From contig JBBJJH010000001.1 of assembly GCA_037623315.1 (NCBI GenBank), positions 1-64,000 on the forward strand: a DNA stretch of 64,000 bases, written 5' to 3'. This stretch comes from Halanaerobiaceae bacterium ANBcell28 (GTDB taxonomy: Bacteria > Bacillota > Halanaerobiia > Halanaerobiales > DTU029). The notes beneath the pieces were generated by a model. That model was not told the origin of the DNA. It saw only the letters and a program-made list of their open reading frames with translations, and searched no databases. Shown one piece after another: positions 36,694-46,387 of the stretch (the first letter of the stretch is position 1; every line of letters starts with the position of its first letter). The translations under genes were made by a program, and so were the position numbers.

Positions 36694-39600
36694 TTACGCC
36701 TCCTCGTCTGCCTTTATCTTTATCCTTATGTTGTCTCTTTCTCCCTGTGCAAGAACCCATTCCTTAATTTCATCAAGTTTGGTGGCAAACATATTGTAAT
36801 CTAATACTCCATTGCCTATAAATATTTTCTCCATAATTTCTTCTTTTGATATTTCTACTTCTTGTAATTCAGAGAATATATTATTTAATGCTTTTATTAA
36901 TTGGTTATCTATTTCTTCTGGCAATTTATTTTTACTTAATATATCATTGATAATTGTTTGTTCTGCAGCAATAAGCTTGTCTATATTATCTTGATAATTC
37001 TCAATTTCTAGGACTATTCTTTCTTCCCAGTCTTCTTTGAGATCCAAAATTTCATTCCAGATATCATCAATTGTACTATTAACATCAGTTAACTCTGGAT
37101 CATCAACAGAAGGGAAACCACATTTAACACAGGTATAATTGTCTTCAAGATGTTCCTCTTTTAAGTGATGACATTTAACCCCATCAAGTTTGCTAATAGT
37201 CATTAGTGTTCTAGTATATTTACTGGCGTTAATTACACTTCTAACACCTTTTAATTTATTTAATCGTTCTTTTTCTTTACTATTTTTTATTTCTTCTAAG
37301 CGATCCCAATTAAGATCTTCCCCAACTTTTTTACGGTGTTGACGATAATATATAGCCATATATTTTCTTTTGTATTGTTCCATTTTGCCTTTTAAGATTC
37401 TTCTTTTTTCATGTTCTATTATAGGCATTAAATCCTCAGCATCTATTATCTCTTCACAGTCTTTTGCTAATTTCTCTAATGTAGCAATATCCTCATCTTC
37501 AAAGAAAAGAGAGTGTTCTTTTATATTTTCTAAAGACCCTTCAATATAGTTATAATTATCATAGATATTCTCTTCAAAATCATTTAAAAAGAGTATAAGA
37601 TTTTCCATGAATTTTAGTCCAATTTCTAGTTTTTCTAATTCAAACTTATCTAACTTCAACTTTTTGAAATCTGATATTGTATTTACTAGATTGAATTTAT
37701 CCATTGGAATATTATCTAAACCTTCTCTTTTTCTTAAGAGGGCATTTATATCGATATAATCATTAGGCTTATTTTTCAATCTATCTAATTTATTATCTAC
37801 TTCATGTATTTTATTTTTTATATCTATGACTTTATCTTTAAATTCTTTAACTGCTTTAGGACGATCACTTTGATTTCTAACATAGCCTGCTGGTAAATCT
37901 AAAACCTTAAACAGCTTAATAATATCTTCCACTGGGAATTCTGTTTCTAGACTAATATAGGGTATCTCTCTAAATTTCTCTAAACCTATAGAAAATAGTT
38001 GGCTAAGGTCAGAGGCAGTGATAGTCCTACCCCCTCTTTGCTTCATATTTATCTCACCATTATATGTTAATACAATAAGAATTAGATAAACAAGTTCTTT
38101 ATCTAGGCCAAAAGGTTTTTGGGATAATTCAGCAATAACATCATCAACCTTAACATTCTTTCCTTCATTTTCATTAAGTATTTTCATTATTACTTTAGCA
38201 TATTTAGATTGGCTAGTATCCAAATAGTTATCAGAATCTAATAAATCTAGTGCTGATAACAGGTTTTGAGAATTACTTACTACTATTTGTTCTCCACCAT
38301 TAAGGATATCTTTCATAGTTCTTTCTACTTCACCTTGTATATTCTCAGGTGACAATCTATTTATTAAATCAGGGTATTCTGGATACCTTTCTGTAAAATG
38401 TTTATTAAACAGTGCTGGTTTAACTTCATAATAATATTCACTTAAATTGTCTGGCTCCTGAGCAAATAAATGTCCTGCTTTCTCATGTTTTCCTCCATTA
38501 TCAATGGCAGATTCTAATAAAAGCTTTAATAATATCTCCTCAAGTTCAGTGATATATGCTCTTTGCTTGGTATCCATAATGTTTTTAGGATAAGCACTAT
38601 TTACTCTAAGTGAACTAATTGCAGCAATTCTCTTTAAAAGTTCATCCATTTTTTCATTGTATTTTATATTTAATACTGCTGTATTATCACTACTTCTAAA
38701 TTTGGAACTTGTCTGCAAATGAGAAACTAAAACAAAATTAAAATCTCCTTCTCCCAACTTAAGATTTTCTGAACCATCATCATAAATAAACGAACCCTTT
38801 CTAAAGGATTTCTTATCTTTCCAATAACTATAGTCTGGAAAGATTTTGTCTGATTCAGAGTTTGTTTCTAATTCAAAATTTTTCTTGATAATCTTTAAAA
38901 ATTCATCATCTTCTGCTCCATTATATAGACTTTCAGCTTTGCGACTAATTACTACATCGTAATCAATATCATGATCAAGATCTATATAGTAATAGTCGTT
39001 TTTCGTTTTTGCTATAAATTGACCATCTGTTACTTCTCTTAACTTGCTTAAAATAAGTTTTATTCTATCTGTATTTGTAAATTTGTCATCTATTACTAAC
39101 AATTCATTAGCTAATTCTTCAGGAGTTGCACCATTATTAGTAGTTTTACTATAGAGTTTTAAAACAGCTAAAGCTTTAATTACTTTTTTAGCATCTTCTT
39201 GCATTGTACTACGTAAAAGATCAACCTTAGTACTAAGCGTATTTACCGCATTTATAACTGGAGCTACTTCATCTAGGGTTTTAATCATATGTTTACTGGC
39301 TATTTCATCATAAATCTTATCATAAGTAATAAACTCAGGAAATTCTTCATCTAAGATTTCCTTCACTTTGTCCATTGTAAATTGAATAACTCCCCTGCGT
39401 TCAAAGTATGGTAGTTGATTAAAGATTTGTATTAAATAAGGATGAATAGGATAAAGCTCTATAAATTCATCCATCTTATGCTGAACTTGGGGTATTTGCT
39501 CTCCATACTTTGATAATAGCTCTTTTATTTCTTCTCTTTGAGCTATATCTTTGTTTAAAATCCTAGTAGAAATAACTTTCTTAATATCTTCTTTGGAAAT

Positions 39601-40335
39601 AGTTATAATCTGAAAACGTTCTGATACTCTGCCAAAACTATCTCTTTCGTCTGTGTACTTTTCATCAGTAAGAACATTTTCTTGCATTGAGCCGATAAAT
39701 ACAAAGTCCATACTCTGACTAGCCTGAGCCAAAACACGCAAAAACTGATTATCTCTCATTTTCTGTTCTTTAGTTTCTTTTTGTTTTAAGAAGTCTGATA
39801 CCTCATCAATTATAACAACTAAGCCCATTTGAGGATCTTTTACTTTTATAATATTTAATATCTCTTTTACCTTTTCTTTATGATCATAGACTTTTTCTGG
39901 ATCTATAGGAGGAATCTCTATCCCATATTTTTCTTTCAACTTCAATTCTAATCGGTCATAAAAGAAATGGCTTAAAGGAGCAGCACTTGGTTGTAATTCA
40001 AATTGTATGACTTTGAATTTGCGTTTTAGATTTTCTTTTAGTAAATCCTTAATCTCACTATCTTGTATATAATCACTTAATTCAGGATTATCTAAAACAG
40101 CAGCCAAAATCCCTAGTAAGTGAGATTTACCAGAACCATAGTTACCAATTATTTGAGCAGATCTATGTTTGGGTTTGGCGAAGTCTTCTATCAGAATTTT
40201 TAAATGCCCTTTTATATTTTTAGAGAAAATATAATTGCTAACAAGCTTCTTGCTTGATTCTTCATCCTTTGTATCATTATCTATATCTACTACATCCTTA
40301 ATTTCTTCAAAGTTTATAAGTTCTTTAATTTTCAA
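36694..40335 (-). CDS. brxC: BREX BrxC/PglY-like P-loop ATPase (DUF6079)
   Basis: The protein is 1213 aa. Walker A GNYGSGKS is at 64-71 and Walker B VVIIDEVSDF at 173-182, in an AAA+ module near the N-terminus. Near the C-terminus a zinc finger-like CHHLKEEHLEDNYTCVKC is visible. Long helical and coiled regions fill the rest. BrxC is the large ATPase core of BREX and binds DNA as an oligomer. The gene begins three bases after brxF. Confidence 0.9.
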   Translation of the reverse strand: MKIKELINFEEIKDVVDIDNDTKDEESSKKLVSNYIFSKNIKGHLKILIEDFAKPKHRSAQIIGNYGSGKSHLLGILAAVLDNPELSDYIQDSEIKDLLKENLKRKFKVIQFELQPSAAPLSHFFYDRLELKLKEKYGIEIPPIDPEKVYDHKEKVKEILNIIKVKDPQMGLVVIIDEVSDFLKQKETKEQKMRDNQFLRVLAQASQSMDFVFIGSMQENVLTDEKYTDERDSFGRVSERFQIITISKEDIKKVISTRILNKDIAQREEIKELLSKYGEQIPQVQHKMDEFIELYPIHPYLIQIFNQLPYFERRGVIQFTMDKVKEILDEEFPEFITYDKIYDEIASKHMIKTLDEVAPVINAVNTLSTKVDLLRSTMQEDAKKVIKALAVLKLYSKTTNNGATPEELANELLVIDDKFTNTDRIKLILSKLREVTDGQFIAKTKNDYYYIDLDHDIDYDVVISRKAESLYNGAEDDEFLKIIKKNFELETNSESDKIFPDYSYWKDKKSFRKGSFIYDDGSENLKLGEGDFNFVLVSHLQTSSKFRSSDNTAVLNIKYNEKMDELLKRIAAISSLRVNSAYPKNIMDTKQRAYITELEEILLKLLLESAIDNGGKHEKAGHLFAQEPDNLSEYYYEVKPALFNKHFTERYPEYPDLINRLSPENIQGEVERTMKDILNGGEQIVVSNSQNLLSALDLLDSDNYLDTSQSKYAKVIMKILNENEGKNVKVDDVIAELSQKPFGLDKELVYLILIVLTYNGEINMKQRGGRTITASDLSQLFSIGLEKFREIPYISLETEFPVEDIIKLFKVLDLPAGYVRNQSDRPKAVKEFKDKVIDIKNKIHEVDNKLDRLKNKPNDYIDINALLRKREGLDNIPMDKFNLVNTISDFKKLKLDKFELEKLEIGLKFMENLILFLNDFEENIYDNYNYIEGSLENIKEHSLFFEDEDIATLEKLAKDCEEIIDAEDLMPIIEHEKRRILKGKMEQYKRKYMAIYYRQHRKKVGEDLNWDRLEEIKNSKEKERLNKLKGVRSVINASKYTRTLMTISKLDGVKCHHLKEEHLEDNYTCVKCGFPSVDDPELTDVNSTIDDIWNEILDLKEDWEERIVLEIENYQDNIDKLIAAEQTIINDILSKNKLPEEIDNQLIKALNNIFSELQEVEISKEEIMEKIFIGNGVLDYNMFATKLDEIKEWVLAQGERDNIRIKIKADEEA

Positions 40336-40338
40336 TGC

Positions 40339-40818
40339 TTACTCACTCCTTACTGTGACATTTTCTATATTTTCATAAACAAGTCCACTTAAATCCATTT
40401 TACAATAATCGTCTCTATCAGGAGTAGAATATATTGCTTCATTTTCACGTAAACGTGCTTCTAAAAAGAGAATGCCTTGTTTTTGACCTCTCATGGCATA
40501 AGCAAATAAATCAGTAGGTGTTATCTTTTTAACTTCAGGTGAAAACAAAATATTACTATTTATAAGGATTAGTTTATCCCCTAGAGTGTTAATCCAGTTT
40601 TTAATTTTCTCCCCTATACGTAAATGGATTTTCTCTTGAGGTATATCTTCATTTTCTATAATATTTAATACAGCCTCTTCAATATCATAAACTTCCCAAT
40701 CTTGATCTTGTAAATAATTAATAATTTCTTCTTTCTTTCCTTGTTTATCACCTACTAAGACAATTAATTTGTTATGATTCGCTTTGTTATTTTCGATAAG
40801 CTCATTAATGTTTACCAT
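40339..40818 (-). CDS. brxF: BREX type III BrxF, small ATPase-like protein
   Basis: The protein is 159 aa. LIVLVGDKQGKKEEII (about 18-33) resembles a P-loop, but the spacing is one residue shorter than a classic Walker A. BrxF opens type III BREX operons immediately before brxC, as here. AGGGGTGAAGAAAA before the ATG is a good ribosome site. Assignment depends on size and position. Confidence 0.85.
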   Translation of the reverse strand: MVNINELIENNKANHNKLIVLVGDKQGKKEEIINYLQDQDWEVYDIEEAVLNIIENEDIPQEKIHLRIGEKIKNWINTLGDKLILINSNILFSPEVKKITPTDLFAYAMRGQKQGILFLEARLRENEAIYSTPDRDDYCKMDLSGLVYENIENVTVRSE

Positions 40819-40837
40819 TTTTCTTCACCCCTGTTTG

Positions 40838-40966
40838 TTATAATGACCATATTATCACTGTTATATTAGCTAAATCTTTAGACCGTTTAATAATATTCCC
40901 CTTACTCCATTCTTCATAGCTATTAATTATATATTCTATGAATATACCCCATAAAATCTCCTCTAT
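40838..40966 (-). pseudogene. Tail remnant, perhaps of a DUF262/DUF1524 (GmrSD-like) protein
   Basis: Between the 1767-aa helicase and brxF, the minus strand is open for 42 codons and ends in EEWSKGNIIKRSKDLANITV and IIWSL before TAA. Trp, Ile, Arg and Trp are spaced as in the last helix of DUF262-DUF1524 restriction proteins (W..e.I..R...La..a..iW). It lacks a start and any catalytic residue. The match is short, so the family is tentative. Confidence 0.4.
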
Positions 40967-41020
40967 TTACATTATTCAATATATAGTTGAAAACTCCTTT
41001 CATGTTATAAATAATGCTTA

Positions 41021-44000
41021 TTAAAAAAACTCAATAAAGTCACAATCAGGATATTTGCTACAACCAAAAAATGCACTCTTCCCTGTGTTGATGTATCGAA
41101 TATGACCATTACAATCATCTTTAGGACAAGCAATACCCATCCTGGCAACTACTTCTTTTACTATTGTTTGTTCTAATCTTTCAGTTGCTTTACAATTGGG
41201 GTAACTGCTACATCCCCAAAATGCCCCATAACGACCCATCTTAACTATCATATCTTCGCCACACTTAGGGCATCTTTTCGATTCATCTTTTTGTATTTCT
41301 TCACTGATAAGATTTTTATATTCATTCTTCTTATTCAATGAATCCGATTTGCCTTTACTTACTTTTCCTTTTCTTACAAATTTGCATTCATTAATCGGCC
41401 ATTCATCTGTTTTACCTTTTCCAACAGATACAAGTAATTTGTCATCAATAATTTTTTTTACCTTTCCTCGTTTTTTCTTTTTATTTTCTACTACATCATT
41501 TATGCTAAAATCATACTTGTTTTTTGGTTTCTTTTCTTTATCTTCTCTTTTTTGGGGCTTACTTTTTGGTTCTGACGCAATCTCGTTGTTATTGTTTCGA
41601 TCACTAACATCGTCATTTATTCCCAGTGATTTTGTTATATCATCACTATCAGATTTTTTATGATATATTTGTGAATTATCACCTTTGTTTGACTCATTTA
41701 ATTTATCGTCTCTATCTAATTTATATTTGTCCTTCTGATCTTCTTTATTTTCATCAGTAATTTCTCCGTTTGTATGATCGAATAAGGATTGTGGCTTGTT
41801 GTTTATAATATCATCTTCAAACAATGATTTTAGATTTTTCTCAGTAAGAACAGGATTTTTTATAGTTTTACGTTTAGATTCTATTGCACTATTATTTTTG
41901 TCAGGATCACCTTTAAGAGGCTGTTTTACTATAGGATATATTTCAAGCTCGTCCAATTTTTTAATAATACTTTTCATTGCCCCTACTTTATCTCTATAGA
42001 AATTTGTACCTGAAACTCTCCAAAAAATCCAACCTGCTCTTTCTAGCTGTCGTTGCCTCATTTTGTCATCCCACCATTTTGAAGGTGGATGCCATCTATC
42101 ACCATCACACTCAACAGCCAATTCATTCTTTTTACCTTCAACAACCATATCTATTCTAAAATTACCAACTTTTACTTGAGGATTAACTTTATAGCCCTTT
42201 TCTGTTAACCAATCAAAAACATCCTCTTCAAAAGGTGATTCGCATTTTTCTCTTTTGTTTTTTAGAGAATTCTTTAACTCAGTACCATTTTTCATGTAAT
42301 GCAATAATTGGTATCTTAGATCAGTTTGATTAGTTAGATCCTTTCCTAGCTCTACAGAATGAAACAAAATAAGCTTATCTCTTGCTCTACTAGTGGCAAC
42401 ATTAAATCTTTGCTTATTACTTGTACTAGTTAATGCTCTATAGCTATCATTTTCTCCACCCACTACCATAGATAGAAGAATAATATCCCTTTCATCACCT
42501 TGAAATGCATAAGCATCTCCTACATGAAACTTAATCTTTTCCTGCTCAAATGGTGATAAGTAATCATCAATCTTATTAAAAATATATTTTGCTTGATCAT
42601 ATCCAGTCAAAGATATAACACCAATTGTTTTTCCTTGATATTTTGGATTGTCAACCATTTCTTTAATCTTTGTACAAATTGCATTGGCTTCCGGTTTATT
42701 TATCTTTTGCTCTCTAAAACCATGTGGTATAAAAACTGTTTCCAAAGTAGGATTGAGTTTTTGAGCATCTGGGATATTACGTAGTGGTAATATTTCTCCT
42801 TGATAAAAATTTTGATTGCTAAACTCAATAATTTCTGGTAAACAACGAAAATGTTCTTTTAGCATAAGAGTCTGTGAAGTAAAAAACAATTGTGCCAAAT
42901 CATATAAGCTGGTAGTTAATGTGAATTCTTTGCCATGTGGCAAATCTTTTAAATGTTGATCAATTAATGAAAATACAATATCATAAGTTTTTCCTACTGC
43001 ACTTGGACTAATTTGTTTATCGTCACCTACTACAATAACTTTATTAGCTCTAAATAGAACTAATAAGCTTTTAATATCACATTGACTAGCTTCATCAATA
43101 ATTACTACATCAAAGGAACCCATTCTCTTAGATGTAGATTCAGAAACCAGATGTACAGGCATAATCCATGCTGGTACAGCTTCTCTTGCAGATTGCATAT
43201 ACTCTTGTGCATTTTTTCTATACCTTGGTGCATATTTCCCATAACCTTTTCCGTATTTATCCATAGCTAACTTCCATTTTTTCAAAGAAGTTAAACTACT
43301 ATCTGTAGTATTATTGATAAGATTAATCCTAGTGTTAACTAATACGAGTTTCTCTTTTAAAATTTTTATTTCACTCTGATATGTTTTAAGTTGTTTTTCA
43401 TATTCAGCTATTTTATTTTCGCTTTGATTAATATCAATCAAATACTTTTGTAATATATTAAAACGCCAGGCCTCATTCCAATCGGAAAAATGTAAACTCT
43501 CAAAGTCAACATCTGATTTCTTTAAATCTTTTGCCCATATTGGTGCTTGTTCTTCTACCATATTAACTATTTCCTGATATCGATTAAATGCTGGTTTGTA
43601 ATTCTCTATTGTTTTTAGCTTTCTATAAGCTACATCCCATCTACTAGACATATTTTTTATTTCATTATAATCTTTTCTCAAACAAGTTAAAAACTCATTA
43701 ACTATTGGGTGACCATTCATTAAATTAACTATCTCCAAGTCATCCAATAGTTCTTTATATTGTCTTTCTGATTTTTTTATATCCCATTGATCTTTTTTCA
43801 ATTTTATAAAGCCAAGTAAATTTCCAACTTCACTCTCTATATCATTAATAATGGAACTTTTATCTCCTACTAGCAATTTATTTATACAACTCTTAATATC
43901 TGGCTTTAATTTAAAAATATAATTAAAAGAGTATATTAAGTTAATAAAATTTAATTTGATTTCAGTAAAAGAGTTTTCTTTCAATTCAGGTATTTGATTA

Positions 44001-46324
44001 TATGGGAAATGAGCTCTAAACCCTTCCCAAGAAGAACTAAATACTTTTAATTTAATCTGTAATGTAATATATGATAATATCATTTTCCATTCTTTTGGTC
44101 CCTCGGGGACCATATCATTTAGACGGACTTTTTGTAAAGCTTTTTTCTTGCCATTATCAAATACAGATAATAATCCCCATGGATTTTTCCCTGCCAAAAT
44201 TCGATTGTATGCTTCTTCAACAAATACTTTATAACTATTATATTCTACATTATTATCTAATTCTATTTTTGTAGTTAAAGTCAATTGATCATTTAAATCA
44301 ACTATATCATCATATAGATCTTTTAATTCATTTAAAGAATCCTCTATTTTGGTTTTTATATCAATGTTATCTTTAATAAAATCAAGAGCCCATGAATCAG
44401 CTATTTTTGATTGAATTTTAACCGCTTTTTCTAAATTACTAATTGTATTGTTTATAAGTGTAAAATCATAGTTTATATTAACATCCTGATAATATTTATT
44501 TGCTTCCTCTTCAATTAAGTGTATTTTACGTAGTCCTTCAGCCATACTTTTGAATTCATCGGTTGTAAGTAATTGTTTAGATTCTGGTATTTTATATTCG
44601 TGCAAATCATTATAATACGTTCCAATTTCTTTCCTAATTTTTGATAATTCATCAATATCTTCTTTTGAAAAATTAATTTTAGCTTTTAATATAATAGCAT
44701 CTTGATTGTCAATAATAATTTGTTCTTTTTCATATAGCGGCATATCTTTAAACCAAATATACTTATTTGCCTTATTAGAAATATATTTTTGTGCTTCAGC
44801 AGGGCTTAAAGGTTCATTTAGAATATCTATTTTTACTGGCATACCTTTTTTAGCTAGGTAATGAAGCTCATTTTTAATTTTTTCCAGTTTTGCTTTCTTA
44901 ACATCAAAATCAGAAACAAGATTCTCTTTCTCTTTTTTTAAATTATGAATCGACATATTTGTTAGTATATTAGTTATTTGACTTACTGCTTTTTCTAGTT
45001 TTTTAGACCTATCTTTGTCATTACTTAAGACAGAAATACAAAGAGAACGAAGCGATGAGGGAAGCATATTATCTAGCACTTTTAAAGCTTGTTCTTTTTG
45101 ACTTGTAACCAATACACGATCTCCATGAGCAATATAATGTGATATTAAGTTTGCAATTGTATGGCTTTTGCCCGTGCCCGGAGGGCCTTGTACAACTACT
45201 CCATCAGATTTCTTTAAATAATCAAGAATCCTTATTTGTTCTTCATTGGTTTCTTTAGGAAAGAGTATCTCTTGATCTAACATACTATTCCATTCATCAT
45301 GAAAGTCTTCTTCATGATATGATATAGAATTATTATTAGGATCATTTAGTACATTTTCTATTATAGAAGTAATAGGAGTTCCATTATCATTTATTTGCTT
45401 TCTAAAAGAAAAAATATCATTTAATAATTCATTCTGATTTTTCTTTCTAGCAAATAAAACCCAACCATCAATTATTTTTAATTGACTATTAGCTCTATTG
45501 GAATTCAATAAATCCATACTAATTAATTCAGAGTCTGCTGCTAATCCCTTAACTTGATACAAAAGATCAAGAAATTGATTTTTTTCTCCTTCACTATTAG
45601 CATTTTCAAAAGCATTTCTAATCGTTGATAAATCTTGATTTACAGTATCGTTTAGTTGTTCTATTTCCAGTTTCCAAGTACCATCATCAGGTGATATTAC
45701 TTCTATAAGATTTTTTTCAGGATTATGAGTCACCACCATATTATGGGTTACTATAGGGTATTTTAAAGTACGATCATTGTGTCTCCATATTATAATTCCA
45801 TAACCCAGGACTAATTCTAAATCTTCTTCATACTGTAACTTTTTTCTAACTTGAAATAAATCTTTATATAGCTCTTTAACCTGTATTAACGGTTGTATCT
45901 CTTGATACCACTTTTGCCACTCTTCTATATATTTTTCATATGAATTTAATAAGTCTTCATAATTAATGAAATTCTTGTAGCTATCACCTAGCTTGTCTTC
46001 TTTCTCTATCTTATCATTTATAGATTCTTTACTAGGTAGAATGGGTTGCTCTAATTTTTCCCCAGGGAAAACAATCCATTTTTTTAAATCTTCTTCTGGC
46101 TCAGGCGAAGATGGTATAATAGGTCTTTCAATAGATACAGATGCTGGAGTTATCCAAGACTCATCTTTTTCAATCGTAATATTTTCAGCTAATATTAAGT
46201 CTGTTTCGTATAATTTATAAATATCATGTTCATCAATATCATATGTAACTTTATTCCCTAAGCGAATTATTTCTTCTAAATAATTTAGAAGATCATTTGC
46301 TCTTGTTATTAAGTTAGCAGGCAT
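41021..46324 (-). CDS. Giant SF1 helicase with Vsr/MTES_1575-like nuclease and zinc fingers
   Basis: The 1767 residues run: N-terminal region (1-360); an SF1 helicase with Walker A GPPGTGKS (380-387), a coiled-coil insertion, IIDEASQCD, VVGDDKQISPSAVG, RFNVATSRARDKLI; then a PD-(D/E)XK domain of the Vsr-like MTES_1575 type (SPFEEDVFDWL, FRIDMVVEG, LAVECDGDRWH); a long Ser/Lys/Asp linker; and two topoisomerase-type C4 fingers (CPKCGEDMIVKMG..CSSYPNC, then a second with CSKYPDC). Helicase-Vsr fusions occur in several antiphage systems. It lies between mcrC (63 bp) and BREX (202 bp). AAAGGAGGG precedes the ATG. Confidence 0.85.
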   Translation of the reverse strand: MPANLITRANDLLNYLEEIIRLGNKVTYDIDEHDIYKLYETDLILAENITIEKDESWITPASVSIERPIIPSSPEPEEDLKKWIVFPGEKLEQPILPSKESINDKIEKEDKLGDSYKNFINYEDLLNSYEKYIEEWQKWYQEIQPLIQVKELYKDLFQVRKKLQYEEDLELVLGYGIIIWRHNDRTLKYPIVTHNMVVTHNPEKNLIEVISPDDGTWKLEIEQLNDTVNQDLSTIRNAFENANSEGEKNQFLDLLYQVKGLAADSELISMDLLNSNRANSQLKIIDGWVLFARKKNQNELLNDIFSFRKQINDNGTPITSIIENVLNDPNNNSISYHEEDFHDEWNSMLDQEILFPKETNEEQIRILDYLKKSDGVVVQGPPGTGKSHTIANLISHYIAHGDRVLVTSQKEQALKVLDNMLPSSLRSLCISVLSNDKDRSKKLEKAVSQITNILTNMSIHNLKKEKENLVSDFDVKKAKLEKIKNELHYLAKKGMPVKIDILNEPLSPAEAQKYISNKANKYIWFKDMPLYEKEQIIIDNQDAIILKAKINFSKEDIDELSKIRKEIGTYYNDLHEYKIPESKQLLTTDEFKSMAEGLRKIHLIEEEANKYYQDVNINYDFTLINNTISNLEKAVKIQSKIADSWALDFIKDNIDIKTKIEDSLNELKDLYDDIVDLNDQLTLTTKIELDNNVEYNSYKVFVEEAYNRILAGKNPWGLLSVFDNGKKKALQKVRLNDMVPEGPKEWKMILSYITLQIKLKVFSSSWEGFRAHFPYNQIPELKENSFTEIKLNFINLIYSFNYIFKLKPDIKSCINKLLVGDKSSIINDIESEVGNLLGFIKLKKDQWDIKKSERQYKELLDDLEIVNLMNGHPIVNEFLTCLRKDYNEIKNMSSRWDVAYRKLKTIENYKPAFNRYQEIVNMVEEQAPIWAKDLKKSDVDFESLHFSDWNEAWRFNILQKYLIDINQSENKIAEYEKQLKTYQSEIKILKEKLVLVNTRINLINNTTDSSLTSLKKWKLAMDKYGKGYGKYAPRYRKNAQEYMQSAREAVPAWIMPVHLVSESTSKRMGSFDVVIIDEASQCDIKSLLVLFRANKVIVVGDDKQISPSAVGKTYDIVFSLIDQHLKDLPHGKEFTLTTSLYDLAQLFFTSQTLMLKEHFRCLPEIIEFSNQNFYQGEILPLRNIPDAQKLNPTLETVFIPHGFREQKINKPEANAICTKIKEMVDNPKYQGKTIGVISLTGYDQAKYIFNKIDDYLSPFEQEKIKFHVGDAYAFQGDERDIILLSMVVGGENDSYRALTSTSNKQRFNVATSRARDKLILFHSVELGKDLTNQTDLRYQLLHYMKNGTELKNSLKNKREKCESPFEEDVFDWLTEKGYKVNPQVKVGNFRIDMVVEGKKNELAVECDGDRWHPPSKWWDDKMRQRQLERAGWIFWRVSGTNFYRDKVGAMKSIIKKLDELEIYPIVKQPLKGDPDKNNSAIESKRKTIKNPVLTEKNLKSLFEDDIINNKPQSLFDHTNGEITDENKEDQKDKYKLDRDDKLNESNKGDNSQIYHKKSDSDDITKSLGINDDVSDRNNNNEIASEPKSKPQKREDKEKKPKNKYDFSINDVVENKKKKRGKVKKIIDDKLLVSVGKGKTDEWPINECKFVRKGKVSKGKSDSLNKKNEYKNLISEEIQKDESKRCPKCGEDMIVKMGRYGAFWGCSSYPNCKATERLEQTIVKEVVARMGIACPKDDCNGHIRYINTGKSAFFGCSKYPDCDFIEFF

Positions 46325-46387
46325 AATGACGAGTCCCTCCTTTATGATTCCTAGTATATATATTTCTATAATTAATCAAGAAATCCT

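Noticed and set aside
27986-40818. BREX type I
   Set aside because: No brxL protease-like or brxB gene; instead there are BrxF and a Snf2-type helicase, which indicate type III.
41349-41663. A 104-codon plus-strand frame with many Phe, Leu and Ser
   Set aside because: It is antisense to the low-complexity linker of the 1767-aa helicase, whose frame is well supported; composition is typical of a shadow frame.
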